The notes below the pieces were generated by a model. It had not been told where the DNA came from. It searched no databases and worked only from the letters and a program-made list of their open reading frames with translations. A program made the position numbers and the translations under genes. A stretch of DNA of 33,981 bases, taken from NCBI GenBank assembly GCA_024711405.1, contig JANJSZ010000027.1:1-33981 (forward strand), in the 5' to 3' direction. Positions 16,027-24,607 of the stretch are shown piece by piece. Numbering within the stretch: the stretch's first letter is position 1; every line of letters begins with the position of its first letter. This DNA comes from Acidovorax sp. (GTDB lineage Bacteria; Pseudomonadota; Gammaproteobacteria; Burkholderiales; Burkholderiaceae_C).

Positions 16027-16614
16027 TCAGGCGGATGCGGCGCCAGGCACCTGACTGGCCAGCGCATGCCGCGCGGTGACCGTTGCCAGCGCACCCATGA
16101 AATACCCGAACGCGGGCGTCGCACGGCCGGGCACCTTGGCGGCATCGTCGTAGCGGCGCAGCCGGATGGCTTCGCTGGCGAATGGCTGGGAGGCAAATTG
16201 CACGGCCTCGTCCACCGAATACGCACCCCCTTGCAGCTCCAGGCTTTGCCGGGAAGCAGGCGACAGTGCTTCCCAGTACCCTTGTTCCATGGTGCACAGG
16301 TAGCGCTTGGCATCGACATGCAGCCGCACGGGCTCCAGCACGGCGCGTGGCAGCAGGGCCCGCAGGAAAGGCAGCGCCACATACTGGTGCAGATCATCGT
16401 GGCCCGCACGGTCTGCCGCCCCACCGCCTGGCGCCAACAGGTGTCCAATGTCATGCAGCAGCGCCGCGGCCACGGTTTCCGGCGTTTCACCGGCCAGTTC
16501 GGCCAGGTGGGCGCACTGCAACGCGTGCTCGAGCTGGCTGACGGCTTCGCGGCCATACTGCTCCTTGCCGCGGGTCACCAGCACCTGCGAAATATCGATC
16601 AGGGTCAAAGCCAT
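16027..16614 (-). CDS. PhnZ-like HD-domain mixed-valence diiron oxygenase
   Basis: The 195-residue protein matches the phosphonate-associated HD-domain family (TIGR03276/PhnZ). Residues equivalent to PhnZ iron ligands are all present: H30, H54-D55 in LLHDIGH, H76, H99 and D157. The lid pair Tyr/Glu appears as Y20/E23 with the same spacing, and K103 fits the phosphonate-binding Lys. PhnZ cleaves 1-hydroxy-2-aminoethylphosphonate to glycine and phosphate, but its partner PhnY, which makes that substrate, is not encoded here. The start MALTLID at 16614 follows a TGGAG and sits 19 nt after phnE. It is therefore the last gene of the phnCDE unit. Its natural substrate is uncertain. Confidence 0.85.
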   Translation of the reverse strand: MALTLIDISQVLVTRGKEQYGREAVSQLEHALQCAHLAELAGETPETVAAALLHDIGHLLAPGGGAADRAGHDDLHQYVALPFLRALLPRAVLEPVRLHVDAKRYLCTMEQGYWEALSPASRQSLELQGGAYSVDEAVQFASQPFASEAIRLRRYDDAAKVPGRATPAFGYFMGALATVTARHALASQVPGAASA

Positions 16615-16633
16615 GGGGGCTCCAGTGGTGGCG

Positions 16634-17440
16634 TTACACCAGGGCCTTGCGAACGCGCGCAGACACCAGGTCGATGGCACTCACGGTCACCACAATGATG
16701 AGCATCACCGCACAGGTTTCGGCATATTGAAAGCCACGGATGATTTCCCACAGCACCACGCCAATACCCCCGGCGCCCACCATGCCCACCACCGACGCGG
16801 AACGCACGTTGGCCTCGAAGCGGTAGAGCGTGAAGGAAATCCACAGTGGCATCACCTGCGGAATCACGCCATAGATGATTTCATGCAAGGCACTCGCCCC
16901 GGTCGAGCGGATGCCTTCCACGGGCTGGGGGTCGATGGCCTCCACCGCCTCGGAAAACAGCTTGGCCAGCGTGCCCGAGGTATGGATCCACAGCGCCAGC
17001 ACGCCCGCGAAAGGCCCCAGGCCCACGGCCACCACGAACAGCATGGCAAAGACCATTTCGTTGATGGCGCGGAAGGTATCGAGCACGCGGCGCATCGGCT
17101 GGTACACCCACCACGGCACGATGTTGGACGAGGCCAGCAACGCCAGAGGCACGGCGGTCAGCACTGCCAGGGCCGTGCCCCACAGCGCGATCTGCAAGGT
17201 GACGAGCATCTCCTGCACATACAGCTGCCACTGCGCAAAGTTGGGTGGAAAGAACTCTGCCGCATACCGTGCCATGTTGCCCGAGTCCTGCAACAGGTCC
17301 AGAGGGCGCATGTCGGCGCCCTTCCATGAAGCGGCCAGCAGCACCAGAAAAATGCCCCAGGACAGGTACCAGCCCAGGCTGCGCTTGGGCGCGGTGGCCT
17401 GGGCCAGGTGGGTGAGCGAAGGGGTCAGGGCAGAAGACAT
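16634..17440 (-). CDS. phnE: Phosphonate ABC transporter permease PhnE
   Basis: The 268-residue inner-membrane protein has about six hydrophobic segments. The EAA-type loop '[30 protein letters not shown]' contacts PhnC, and '[21 protein letters not shown]' is the classic PhnE-family segment. The start at 17440 (MSSALTPS) is preferred because an AGG lies about 8 nt upstream; the longer ORF would start inside the intercistronic hairpin region. It forms the channel with PhnC and PhnD. Only one permease gene is present, so it should act as a homodimer. Confidence 0.92.
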   Translation of the reverse strand: MSSALTPSLTHLAQATAPKRSLGWYLSWGIFLVLLAASWKGADMRPLDLLQDSGNMARYAAEFFPPNFAQWQLYVQEMLVTLQIALWGTALAVLTAVPLALLASSNIVPWWVYQPMRRVLDTFRAINEMVFAMLFVVAVGLGPFAGVLALWIHTSGTLAKLFSEAVEAIDPQPVEGIRSTGASALHEIIYGVIPQVMPLWISFTLYRFEANVRSASVVGMVGAGGIGVVLWEIIRGFQYAETCAVMLIIVVTVSAIDLVSARVRKALV

Positions 17441-17461
17441 GGATATACCTGAAATCACCGG

Positions 17462-17498
17462 GGCGGTGGGCAACAACTGCTGTTGTCAGCCCACCGCC
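17462..17498 (-). promoter_or_regulatory. Intercistronic stem-loop between phnD and phnE
   Basis: GGCGGTGGGC (17462-17471) pairs perfectly with GCCCACCGCC (17489-17498). An inner ACAAC/GTTGT stem encloses a 4-base loop. There is no U-run after it on the transcribed strand, so it is not a simple terminator. Its place just downstream of the binding-protein gene suggests 3'-end protection of phnD mRNA. Confidence 0.7.
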
Positions 17499-17517
17499 GG
17501 CACAAGAGTGGAACGCT

Positions 17518-18462
17518 TTACTTCAGGGACGCCAGCTGCTGGTCGATCTCGGCCAGGCGGGTCTTCTTCTCGGTCTCGGCCAGTGTGCTGTCGGCTTCGA
17601 TCTTGTTGCGCTTGCCGAACAGGTCGAGCTGGCGGATCGGGGTGAGTTGCGCATTGCTCGACGGCTTGAAGCCCGACAGCTTGGAGATCTTCATCACGAC
17701 CTCCTTCTCGCGGGGGGCGGTCTTGGCGTAGTTGTAGAAGAAGTTCTTGATCTTCGTCTTGGTGGCCTCGGGCATGTCCTTGTGCATCACGAGGGGATCG
17801 AGCGCGATGAGGGGCGAGGTCCAGACGATCTTGATGTCCTTGAACTTCTCGGGCTGCCGTTCCTGGATCTTGCCGAGGTTTTCGCTGTTGTTGGTGGCCA
17901 CATCAACCTGCTTGTTGGCCACGGCCAGGGCATTGGTCTCATGGTTGGCGCTGCGCACGATCTTGAAATGCGTCTTCACGTCGACCTTGTTCCGTGCGAA
18001 GGCGTAGTAGCCCGGCACCAGGAAGCCCGAGGTGGAGTTGGGATCACCGTTGCCGAAGCTCAGCGACTTGCTGTTCTTGAGCACGTCATCCAGCGTGGCC
18101 AGGGGGCTGTCCTTGTGCACGATGAGGTGCGAGTAGTAGCCCTGCGTGCCATCGGCGTTGACCATTTGGGCAAACACTTCGCCGTTGGCGCGGTCCACGG
18201 CTTCCATGGCCGACTTGTTGCCCAGCCAGGCCACCTGCACCTTGTTGAAACGCATGCCTTCGATGATGCCGGCATAGTCGGGCGCAAAGAACGCCTTGAT
18301 CTTGAAGCCGGTCTGCTGGGCCATGTCGTCCAGCAGGGGCTGCCAGTCGGCCTTGAGGTTCTGCGTGGCCTCGGTGGAGATGATGCCGAAGTTGATGTCC
18401 TGGGCAAAGGCCCCCGTCATGCCCAGGCCCAGGGCCATGGCTGCGCACAGTTTCTTGATCAT
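17518..18462 (-). CDS. phnD: Phosphonate ABC transporter substrate-binding protein PhnD
   Basis: The 314-residue periplasmic protein has a signal peptide MIKKLCAAMALGLGMTGAFAQ. The PhnD-type opening 'INFGIISTEATQNLKADWQPLLDDM' follows, then 'YAGIIEGMRFNKVQVAWLGNKSAMEAV' and 'HKDSPLATLDDVLKNSKSLSFGNGDPNSTSGFLVP', the Ser/Thr-rich phosphonate-binding segment. The start at 18462 is set by the signal peptide and a GGGAG ribosome-binding site. The longer ORF in the track is an artefact of read-through into phnC. It captures phosphonates for PhnCE. Confidence 0.93.
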   Translation of the reverse strand: MIKKLCAAMALGLGMTGAFAQDINFGIISTEATQNLKADWQPLLDDMAQQTGFKIKAFFAPDYAGIIEGMRFNKVQVAWLGNKSAMEAVDRANGEVFAQMVNADGTQGYYSHLIVHKDSPLATLDDVLKNSKSLSFGNGDPNSTSGFLVPGYYAFARNKVDVKTHFKIVRSANHETNALAVANKQVDVATNNSENLGKIQERQPEKFKDIKIVWTSPLIALDPLVMHKDMPEATKTKIKNFFYNYAKTAPREKEVVMKISKLSGFKPSSNAQLTPIRQLDLFGKRNKIEADSTLAETEKKTRLAEIDQQLASLK

Positions 18463-18499
18463 GAAAACTCCCGTGAATGGAAAGAGCGAAGGAAAGGGA

Positions 18500-19360
18500 T
18501 CAGGCCGCCTGGGCCAGGGGTGGCATCCAGCCGGCAACCGGCGAAACGGCAGGCGCGGCAACCGAAGGCAAAGGGTTCGCACCCGCCAGGATCTCGTCGG
18601 CCTGCACGCCATAGAGCTCACGCAGCAGCCCGGGGGTGAGGGCAGCGGACGGGCCGTCGTACACCACGCGGCCCTGGTGCAGTGCCACCACGCGGGGGCA
18701 GTATTTGATGGCCACATCCACCTGGTGCAGCGACACGATGACCGTGCTGCCGTCTTCGCGGTTGATGCGCGCCAGGATGTCCATGACCTTGCGCGAAGAC
18801 TCGGGGTCTAGCGAGGCGATGGGCTCGTCGGCCAGCACCACCTTGGCGCCCTGCACCAGGGTGCGGGCAATGGCGGCCCGCTGCTGCTGCCCGCCCGACA
18901 GGGTGGAGGCGCGCTGGGCGTGGCAGTCGGCAATGCCGACACGGGCCAGCGCCTCCAGCGCCAACGCGCGTTCGTGCGGCCTGAACAGCCGCAGCCAGCC
19001 GCGCCAGCGCGGCGTGCGGTGCAACAGGCCCACCAGCACATTCATCAGCACCGGCAAACGGTCCACCAGGTTGAACTGCTGGAACACGAAACCCACCTGC
19101 GCCCGCACCTGGCGAATGTCGCGGTGGATGCGACCACCCTGCTGCACGCAGCGGCCGTCGACCTCGATCAGTGAATCGCTGGCGCCATCGGCCACCACCA
19201 GCCCGGCCACGTGGCGCAGCAGGGTCGATTTGCCAGAACCGGATGCACCGATCAGGGCCACCATCTCGCCACGCTGCACGGTCAGATGGATGTCGCGCAA
19301 GGCGTGCTTGCCATTGGCAAAATGCTTGTTCAGTTGCTGTATGCGAAGCGCTATAGACAT
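18500..19360 (-). CDS. phnC: Phosphonate ABC transporter ATPase PhnC
   Basis: The 286-residue ATPase has Walker [10 protein letters not shown] at residues 38-46. The Q-loop context is '[21 protein letters not shown]', typical of PhnC. Signature [16 protein letters not shown], Walker B VVLADEP and switch '[21 protein letters not shown]' follow. The ATG at 19360 has GAGGG about 10 nt upstream. The protein carries an extra Pro/Ala-rich tail of about 30 residues past 'LYGVQADEI'. It is the first gene of a unit phnC-D-E-HD oxygenase, and a proposed PhnF operator lies 16 nt upstream of its start codon. Confidence 0.92.
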   Translation of the reverse strand: MSIALRIQQLNKHFANGKHALRDIHLTVQRGEMVALIGASGSGKSTLLRHVAGLVVADGASDSLIEVDGRCVQQGGRIHRDIRQVRAQVGFVFQQFNLVDRLPVLMNVLVGLLHRTPRWRGWLRLFRPHERALALEALARVGIADCHAQRASTLSGGQQQRAAIARTLVQGAKVVLADEPIASLDPESSRKVMDILARINREDGSTVIVSLHQVDVAIKYCPRVVALHQGRVVYDGPSAALTPGLLRELYGVQADEILAGANPLPSVAAPAVSPVAGWMPPLAQAA

Positions 19361-19375
19361 CACATGGCCCTCAAG

Positions 19376-19387
19376 TCGTATAGACAA
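19376..19387 (-). promoter_or_regulatory. Proposed PhnF operator upstream of phnC
   Basis: TCGTATAGACAA on the plus strand (TTGTCTATACGA on the coding strand) differs by one base from the motif between phnG and phnF at 25759-25770. It lies in the 95-nt gap between phnM and phnC, and its TATACG could overlap a -10 element. The core resembles TGGTATAGACCA, reported as the mycobacterial PhnF operator, as I recall it. Binding is inferred. Confidence 0.7.
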
Positions 19388-19455
19388 CCCAGTGTGCGGT
19401 TGCCTCGTGACATGGTTTTGACAGTTGCAAGAAATTTGGGTGTCAGAAAAGAGCC

Positions 19456-20610
19456 TCAGAGCACCCGGATGCCCTCGCGCCACACCCCGCGCACCACGGC
19501 CTGCAGCGATCCATCCGACAGTTCGGCCATGTGCACCTGGACCAGGTCCGCGCGCAGCCCCGGCGCCAGTTCGCCCCGGTCGGCCATGCCGGCCGAGCGG
19601 GCCGGGTTGCGCGTGACGGTGGCCACGGCCTGCGGCAGGGGAAGGATGCCGTCGTGCACCAGGCGCATCACCGCACTCAGCAGGCTGCCGGGCACGTAGT
19701 CGGACGAAAGAATGTCCAGCAGCCCCTGGCACGCCAGATCGGCCGCCGCCACATTGCCCGAGTGCGAGCCACCGCGCACCACGTTGGGGCCGCCCATGAC
19801 GGTGAGCAGGCCACGCTCATGCGCAGCGCGTGCAGCTGCCAGCGTGGTCGGGAACTCCGACATTGCAGCCCCCTCGGCATGGGCCTGCGCCACATGCGCC
19901 ACCGTGGTGTCGTCGTGGCTTGCCAGCGAGATGCCGTGCGTGCGGCAGTAATCCACGAAGTAGGCGCGGTGCGGCTCGGCATATTGCGCCTGCAGCGCAG
20001 CGGCATGCTCTACCTGGCGCTCGAACTTCTCGGCGCTCCAGCCCTTCTTGCCGGTGTAGTAGGTGCGCGCCTGTTCGATGTCTTCCCACTGGCGCTGGCC
20101 GGGCGTATGGTCCATCAGCGAGATCAGCGACAGGCGTGGGTGCCCGTGGAAGGGCTCGAACAGCGCGATGGTGTTGGGTGCGGGCAGTTCGCAGCGCACA
20201 TGCAGGTGGTGGTCGGCCCGCAGCAGATTGCGCTCGGTGCAGGTGTCGATGGTGTCGAGCACGCGGTTCCAGGCGCTGCCGCGCAGACTGTCCGCATCCG
20301 CCTCGCCCACCCCCAGGGCATCCAGCACCGTGGTGATGCCGGCGGCGGCGATCTCGGCGTCGTGCGCGAGCAGCGCGGGCATCTCGGCCCATTGCACCTT
20401 GGGCCGGGGCATGAGGTGGCGCTCGAAGTTGTCGGTGTGCACCTCCACCAGGCCCGGCATCAGGTAGTCGCCACCCAGGTCAAGACCTTCCAATGCCGAG
20501 GTGGCTCCGGTGTCCATCGACGCGATGCGCCCAGCATCTGCCCGCAAAGCGCCGTGCACCACCTCGCCCGGCAGCACCAGACGGGCGTTCTTGAAGACCA
20601 TGGCGCTCAT
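19456..20610 (-). CDS. phnM: RPnTP hydrolase PhnM (alpha-D-ribose 1-methylphosphonate 5-triphosphate diphosphatase)
   Basis: The 384-residue amidohydrolase-fold enzyme releases pyrophosphate from alkylphosphonate ribose triphosphate, giving the substrate of PhnJ. The metal motif '[10 protein letters not shown]' (H58, H65), '[11 protein letters not shown]', '[12 protein letters not shown]' and the terminal '[12 protein letters not shown]' are characteristic. The start overlaps the phnL stop by 4 nt. It is the last gene of the phnG-M unit, and the gap after it contains the phnC operator. Confidence 0.93.
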   Translation of the reverse strand: MSAMVFKNARLVLPGEVVHGALRADAGRIASMDTGATSALEGLDLGGDYLMPGLVEVHTDNFERHLMPRPKVQWAEMPALLAHDAEIAAAGITTVLDALGVGEADADSLRGSAWNRVLDTIDTCTERNLLRADHHLHVRCELPAPNTIALFEPFHGHPRLSLISLMDHTPGQRQWEDIEQARTYYTGKKGWSAEKFERQVEHAAALQAQYAEPHRAYFVDYCRTHGISLASHDDTTVAHVAQAHAEGAAMSEFPTTLAAARAAHERGLLTVMGGPNVVRGGSHSGNVAAADLACQGLLDILSSDYVPGSLLSAVMRLVHDGILPLPQAVATVTRNPARSAGMADRGELAPGLRADLVQVHMAELSDGSLQAVVRGVWREGIRVL

Positions 20611-21326
20611 GCCGCCGTCCCCCGGAAATCGCCCACATTCACGCGGCGCGTGGCCACGGCGGCACCCACATGGGCGTCGTGGAAGATGCCCACCAAGGCG
20701 GCTCCGCGCGCCACCGCCTCGCCAATCAGGGCAATCACGGTTTCGGTGTTGGCCGCGTCCAGCGATGCCGTGGGCTCATCGAGCAGCAGCAGCGGCTTGG
20801 GCTTGATCATGTTGCGCGCGATGTTGATGCGCTGCTGCTCGCCGCCCGAAAAGGTGGCGGGCGGCAGGTGCCACAGGCGCTCGGGAATGCGCAGGCGCTC
20901 CAGCCACTGGCGTGCCTGGTCGCGCGCCGCCTCCAGCGCGGCAATGTCATCGTGGGCATCCTCGGCCAACGGTTCGGCCACCACGTCCAGCGCCGACACC
21001 CGGGGAATCACGCGCAGGAACTGGCTGACATACCCCATGGTGTCGCGGCGCAGCTGCACCAGCGCGCGGGGCGTGGCCTGGGTGACATCCACCGCCGCGC
21101 CGCCGGGCGGCTGCACCGTGATGCTGCCGGCATTGGCGCGGTAGTTCGCGTAGATCATCTTGAGCAGCGTGCTCTTGCCCATGCCCGAGGGGCCGTCGAG
21201 CACCACGCACTCGCCCGGGCTGACGGCCAGGTTCACATGGCACAGCACGGACAGTTCAATGCCGTTCCGGTGGTGCAGGGTGAAGCGCTTGGCCACCCCT
21301 TTCATCTGGAGAATGGGAGGGTTCAT
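20607..21326 (-). CDS. phnL: C-P lyase system ATP-binding protein PhnL
   Basis: The 239-residue ABC-type protein has Walker A GPSGMGKST at 45-53, signature TFSGGEQQRINIARNM and Walker B LLLLDEPTASLD. The segment 'YVSQFLRVIPRVSALDVVAEPL' is typical of PhnL. In E. coli PhnL associates with PhnGHIJK and is needed for phosphonate use rather than transport. It overlaps phnK by 4 nt at its start and phnM by 4 nt at its end, consistent with coupled translation. No defects were seen. Confidence 0.93.
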   Translation of the reverse strand: MNPPILQMKGVAKRFTLHHRNGIELSVLCHVNLAVSPGECVVLDGPSGMGKSTLLKMIYANYRANAGSITVQPPGGAAVDVTQATPRALVQLRRDTMGYVSQFLRVIPRVSALDVVAEPLAEDAHDDIAALEAARDQARQWLERLRIPERLWHLPPATFSGGEQQRINIARNMIKPKPLLLLDEPTASLDAANTETVIALIGEAVARGAALVGIFHDAHVGAAVATRRVNVGDFRGTAA

Positions 21327-22111
21327 GGCTGCAATACCGAAGAAACGAGAAGCTGGGTATAGGGATGCTGCGGGTCGTCGAGCACCTGGTCGGTGAGGCC
21401 CGACTCGACCACGCGGCCGCGCTGCATCACCACCATGCGGTGGGCCAGCAGCCGCGCCACCGCCAGGTCGTGCGTGACGATGATGGCGGCCAGCTGCATC
21501 TGCCGGGTGAGCTGGCGCAACATGTCCAGCAGGCGCGCCTGCACCGACACATCCAGGCCCGAGGTGGGCTCGTCCATGAACACCAGGCGGGGCTGCGTGA
21601 CCAGGTTGCGGGCAATCTGCAGGCGCTGGCGCATGCCTCCCGAGAAGGTGCGAGGCGCGTCGTCGATGCGCGCCGGATCAATCTCCACGCGCTGCAGCCA
21701 GTCGGCAGCGGTGCTGCGCAGGCAGCCATAGTGGCGCTCGCCCAGACCCATCAGGCGTTCGCCCACGTTGGCGCCGGCCGATACATCCATGCGCAGGCCG
21801 TCCGCTGCGTTCTGGTGCACGAAGCCCCAATCGGTGCGGGCCAGCAGGCGCTGCTGGGCTTCGGTCATGGCATAGATGTCCTGCAGCGCGCCACTGCGCT
21901 GGCGGAACTGCACCGTGCCTTCGTCCGGGGCGCTGCGTGCCGCAATGGCGTTGAGCAGCGTGGACTTGCCGGAGCCGGACTCGCCGACCACGGCGAGCAC
22001 CTCGCCAGGCCACAGGTCAAAGGACGCGCCCTGCAGCGCCACACGGTCGCCATAGCGCTTGCTGACATTGCGCACGCTCAGCAGCGGCGCAGCAGGTTCT
22101 GGGTGGTTCAT
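21323..22111 (-). CDS. phnK: C-P lyase system ATP-binding protein PhnK
   Basis: The 262-residue ABC-type protein resembles oligopeptide-transporter ATPases. It has Walker A GESGSGKST at 43-51, signature TFSGGMRQRLQIARNL, Walker B LVFMDEPTSGLDVSVQARLLD, and a PhnK-like central region 'WGFVHQNAADGLRMDVSAGANVGERLM'. In the C-P lyase complex PhnK docks on PhnJ. It overlaps the upstream GNAT gene and the downstream phnL gene by 4 nt each. The insertion of the GNAT gene between phnJ and phnK is the only departure from the E. coli order in this stretch. Confidence 0.93.
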   Translation of the reverse strand: MNHPEPAAPLLSVRNVSKRYGDRVALQGASFDLWPGEVLAVVGESGSGKSTLLNAIAARSAPDEGTVQFRQRSGALQDIYAMTEAQQRLLARTDWGFVHQNAADGLRMDVSAGANVGERLMGLGERHYGCLRSTAADWLQRVEIDPARIDDAPRTFSGGMRQRLQIARNLVTQPRLVFMDEPTSGLDVSVQARLLDMLRQLTRQMQLAAIIVTHDLAVARLLAHRMVVMQRGRVVESGLTDQVLDDPQHPYTQLLVSSVLQP

Positions 22112-22569
22112 GTGAGGGTCTCGACAACAAAGCTCAGGCCGTGCTGCGCAAAGCCCAGGGATTCATAAAACGCATGGGCGCCCGCGCGGCGGGCGTTGGA
22201 CGAGAGCGCGAGCTTGTAGCAGCCCGCATCGCGCGCCTGCTGCATGGCGTGGGCCATCATCTGGCGGCCAATGCCACGGCCCTGCTGGTCCTGTGCCACC
22301 ACCACGTCTTCGACGATGGCCGAGGACGCCCCCCGGTGCGCCAGGTTGTGCATGATGAGCAGCGCATACGTGCCCACCACCGCGCCGTGCGCCGCTGTGT
22401 CGCAGGCCACCCACAGCCGGTAGCTGGGGTAGCGGGCAAACTGGGCCCATACGGCCTGGGCTTCTTCCAGGGTCAGCACGTCAGCGGGGCTGTCTTCAAT
22501 GGCGGCATACAGGGCCAGCACGTTGTCCAGGTCTGCACGCTGGGCTTCACGAAGGTGCACGCTGCTCAT
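22108..22569 (-). CDS. GNAT family N-acetyltransferase in the phn operon (PhnO-like)
   Basis: The 153-residue GNAT protein has the acetyl-CoA pyrophosphate loop 'QQGRGIGRQMM' preceded by the beta-4 strand 'AIVEDVVV', and ends 'AHAFYESLGFAQHGLSFVVE'. In E. coli, PhnO acetylates aminoalkylphosphonates, and this protein shares that overall layout, though similarity could equally reflect a general GNAT. The ATG at 22569 overlaps the phnJ stop (4 nt) and its stop overlaps phnK (4 nt), so it is an integral member of the operon. The longer track ORF from 22710 would sit inside phnJ and is rejected. The substrate is inferred to be an aminophosphonate. Confidence 0.85.
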   Translation of the reverse strand: MSSVHLREAQRADLDNVLALYAAIEDSPADVLTLEEAQAVWAQFARYPSYRLWVACDTAAHGAVVGTYALLIMHNLAHRGASSAIVEDVVVAQDQQGRGIGRQMMAHAMQQARDAGCYKLALSSNARRAGAHAFYESLGFAQHGLSFVVETLT

Positions 22570-23498
22570 GCTGCACCGCCTTGTGCCTGCGCGGAATCGG
22601 CTTGCCGTGCCTGGCGCTCCTGGCAATAGTCGGAGTCCGAGCACACATGCATGCGGGTGCCCCGATCGTCGGTGATCACCTCGTCCAGAAAGCTGTCGGT
22701 CGCACCGCACAGCGCGCAGGCCGCATCCCAGCGCTGCACCTCGAAGGGGTGGTCGTCAAAGCCCAGGCTTTCCACCCGCGTATAGGGTGGCACGGCGTAG
22801 ATGCGCTTTTCGCGGCCGGCCCCGAACAGCTGCAGGGCCGGGCTCATGTGCAGCTTGGGGTTGTCGAACTTCGGGATCGGCGAGGGCGACATCACGTAGC
22901 GGCCATTCACCAGCACCGGGTAGTCGTAGGTGGTCGCGATGTGCCCGTGGCGCGCGATGTCCTCGTAGAGCTTCACGTGCATCAGGCCGTATTCGGCCAG
23001 GCCATGCAGGGTACGGGTCTCGGTTTCGCGCGGTTCCAGCCGCTGCATGGGCTCGGGCACGGGCACCTGGTAGACGAGCACCTGGCCTTCGGTCAGCGGA
23101 GTCTCCGGAATGCGGTGGCGCGTCTGGATCAGCGTGGCCTCGACGGTGCGCGTGGTGGTGGCCACCCCCGTGGTGCGTTCGAAGAACCGGCGGATGTTCA
23201 CGGCGTTGACCGTGTCGTCCGAGCCCTGGTCGATGACCTTGAGGCGATCCTGCGGCCCGATGATGGCCGCCGTCACCTGGATGCCGCCGGTGCCCCAGCC
23301 ATAGGGCAGCGGCATCTCGCGCGATCCGAAGGGCACCTGGTAGCCGGGAATGGCCACGGCCTTGAGGATGGCGCGGCGGATCATGCGCTTGGTGCGCTCG
23401 TCCAGGTAGGCGAAGTTGAAGTGTCCGTGGGCCTGGGCCGCCTCGGCGGGCAGTCCCATCACGGCGGGCATACAGTCGGGGTGATGGGGTGCATTCAT
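22566..23498 (-). CDS. phnJ: Alpha-D-ribose 1-methylphosphonate 5-phosphate C-P lyase PhnJ
   Basis: The 310-residue radical-SAM enzyme breaks the carbon-phosphorus bond. The cysteines C261, C264, C286 and C292 (CALC, VCSDSDYC) align at a constant offset of 20 with the E. coli cluster ligands and catalytic thiyl cysteine. Gly52 in 'AIPGYQVPFG' corresponds to the glycyl-radical Gly32. The N-terminal extension of about 20 residues accounts for the offset. The start MNAPHH overlaps the phnI stop by 4 nt. All key residues are intact, so C-P lyase activity is expected. Confidence 0.95.
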   Translation of the reverse strand: MNAPHHPDCMPAVMGLPAEAAQAHGHFNFAYLDERTKRMIRRAILKAVAIPGYQVPFGSREMPLPYGWGTGGIQVTAAIIGPQDRLKVIDQGSDDTVNAVNIRRFFERTTGVATTTRTVEATLIQTRHRIPETPLTEGQVLVYQVPVPEPMQRLEPRETETRTLHGLAEYGLMHVKLYEDIARHGHIATTYDYPVLVNGRYVMSPSPIPKFDNPKLHMSPALQLFGAGREKRIYAVPPYTRVESLGFDDHPFEVQRWDAACALCGATDSFLDEVITDDRGTRMHVCSDSDYCQERQARQADSAQAQGGAA

Positions 23499-24607
23499 GC
23501 ATCGTCTCCTTGCAGGGAATCGGCAACGGCCCCGCTGGCGGCGGCGCGCATCTTGCGCACCAGCTCCAGCTCTGCCTGGAAATCCACGTAGTGCGGCAGC
23601 TTCAGGTGCTGCACGAAGCCCGAGGCCTCCAGGCTGTCGCTGTGCGAGAGCACGAATTCCTGCATCTGCGCGGGCGAATTGATGGCCTCGCCCAGCTCGT
23701 CGGCCCGCAGCGCGCGGTCCACCAGGCTCATGGCCATGGCCTTGCGTTCGCTGTGGCCAAACGCCAGCCCGTAGCCCCGCGTGAACTGCGGCGGGCTGGT
23801 CTTGCTGCCGGCGAACTGATTCACCATTTCGCACTCGGTGATTTCGATATCGCCCAGGGAGATCGCAAAGCCCAGCTCCTCGGGTTCGATCTCCACCGCC
23901 ACCGAACCCAGGCGCACCTCGCCCACGAAAGGATGCGAGTGCGCATAGCCGCGCTGGGTGGAATACGCCATGGCCAGCAAAAAGCCTTCGTCACCGCGCG
24001 CCAGGTTCTGCAGCCGCGTGGCGCGGTCGGCCGGGAAACGCAGGGGCTCGCGCGTCAGGTCGCTGGGCATCGGATCCCCCGGCGGGGCGGGCCGGGTTTC
24101 CATGAGACCCTCCTGGTTCAGCAGGTCCACCACGCGCGGGCTGGCCGCAGGCTCTGGCACCACCGGCGCACCGCTGGCCGGACCATCCATCGCCGCGCCC
24201 TGTGCCAGCAGCGTGAAATCCAGCAGCCGCTGGGTGTAGTCATAGGTCGGGCCCAGCACTTGCCCGCCCGGCAGGTCCTTGAAGGTGGCGGAAATGCGGC
24301 GGTCGAGCGCCATGGCGGCGGTGTCCAGCGGACAGGTGGTGCCCAGGCGTGGCAGCGTCGCGCGGTAGGCCCGCAGCAGGAAGATGGCCTCGACCAGATC
24401 GCCCGACGCCTGCTTGATGGCCAGTGCCGCCAGCTCGGGGTCGTACACCGACCCTTCGGTCATCACGCGGTCCACGGCCAGCTTGAGCTGCTGGCGGATC
24501 TGGGCCACCGACAGTTCAGGCTGTGCGGGGTCGCCCCGGCGCTGCTCGGCCAGCAGGCGATAGCTGTTGAGGATGGCGGCTTCTCCGCCCTTGACGGCTA
24601 CGTACAT
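23495..24607 (-). CDS. phnI: C-P lyase core protein PhnI
   Basis: The 370-residue protein starts 'MYVAVKGGEAAILNSYRLLAEQRRGD', the PhnI hallmark, and contains 'FPADRATRLQNLARGDEGFLLAMAYSTQRGYAHSHPFVGE'. PhnI is the nucleosidase/transferase that, with PhnG, H and L, joins the phosphonate to the ribose of ATP. It forms the core complex with PhnG, H and J. The start at 24607 overlaps the end of phnH by 10 nt and the stop overlaps phnJ by 4 nt. The ORF-track extension to 25558 reads through phnH in another frame and is rejected. Confidence 0.94.
   Translation of the reverse strand: MYVAVKGGEAAILNSYRLLAEQRRGDPAQPELSVAQIRQQLKLAVDRVMTEGSVYDPELAALAIKQASGDLVEAIFLLRAYRATLPRLGTTCPLDTAAMALDRRISATFKDLPGGQVLGPTYDYTQRLLDFTLLAQGAAMDGPASGAPVVPEPAASPRVVDLLNQEGLMETRPAPPGDPMPSDLTREPLRFPADRATRLQNLARGDEGFLLAMAYSTQRGYAHSHPFVGEVRLGSVAVEIEPEELGFAISLGDIEITECEMVNQFAGSKTSPPQFTRGYGLAFGHSERKAMAMSLVDRALRADELGEAINSPAQMQEFVLSHSDSLEASGFVQHLKLPHYVDFQAELELVRKMRAAASGAVADSLQGDDA

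Noticed and set aside
14514-16079. 521-aa plus-strand ORF
   Set aside because: Opposite cfa, which has intact catalytic motifs; no domain and shadow-like composition.
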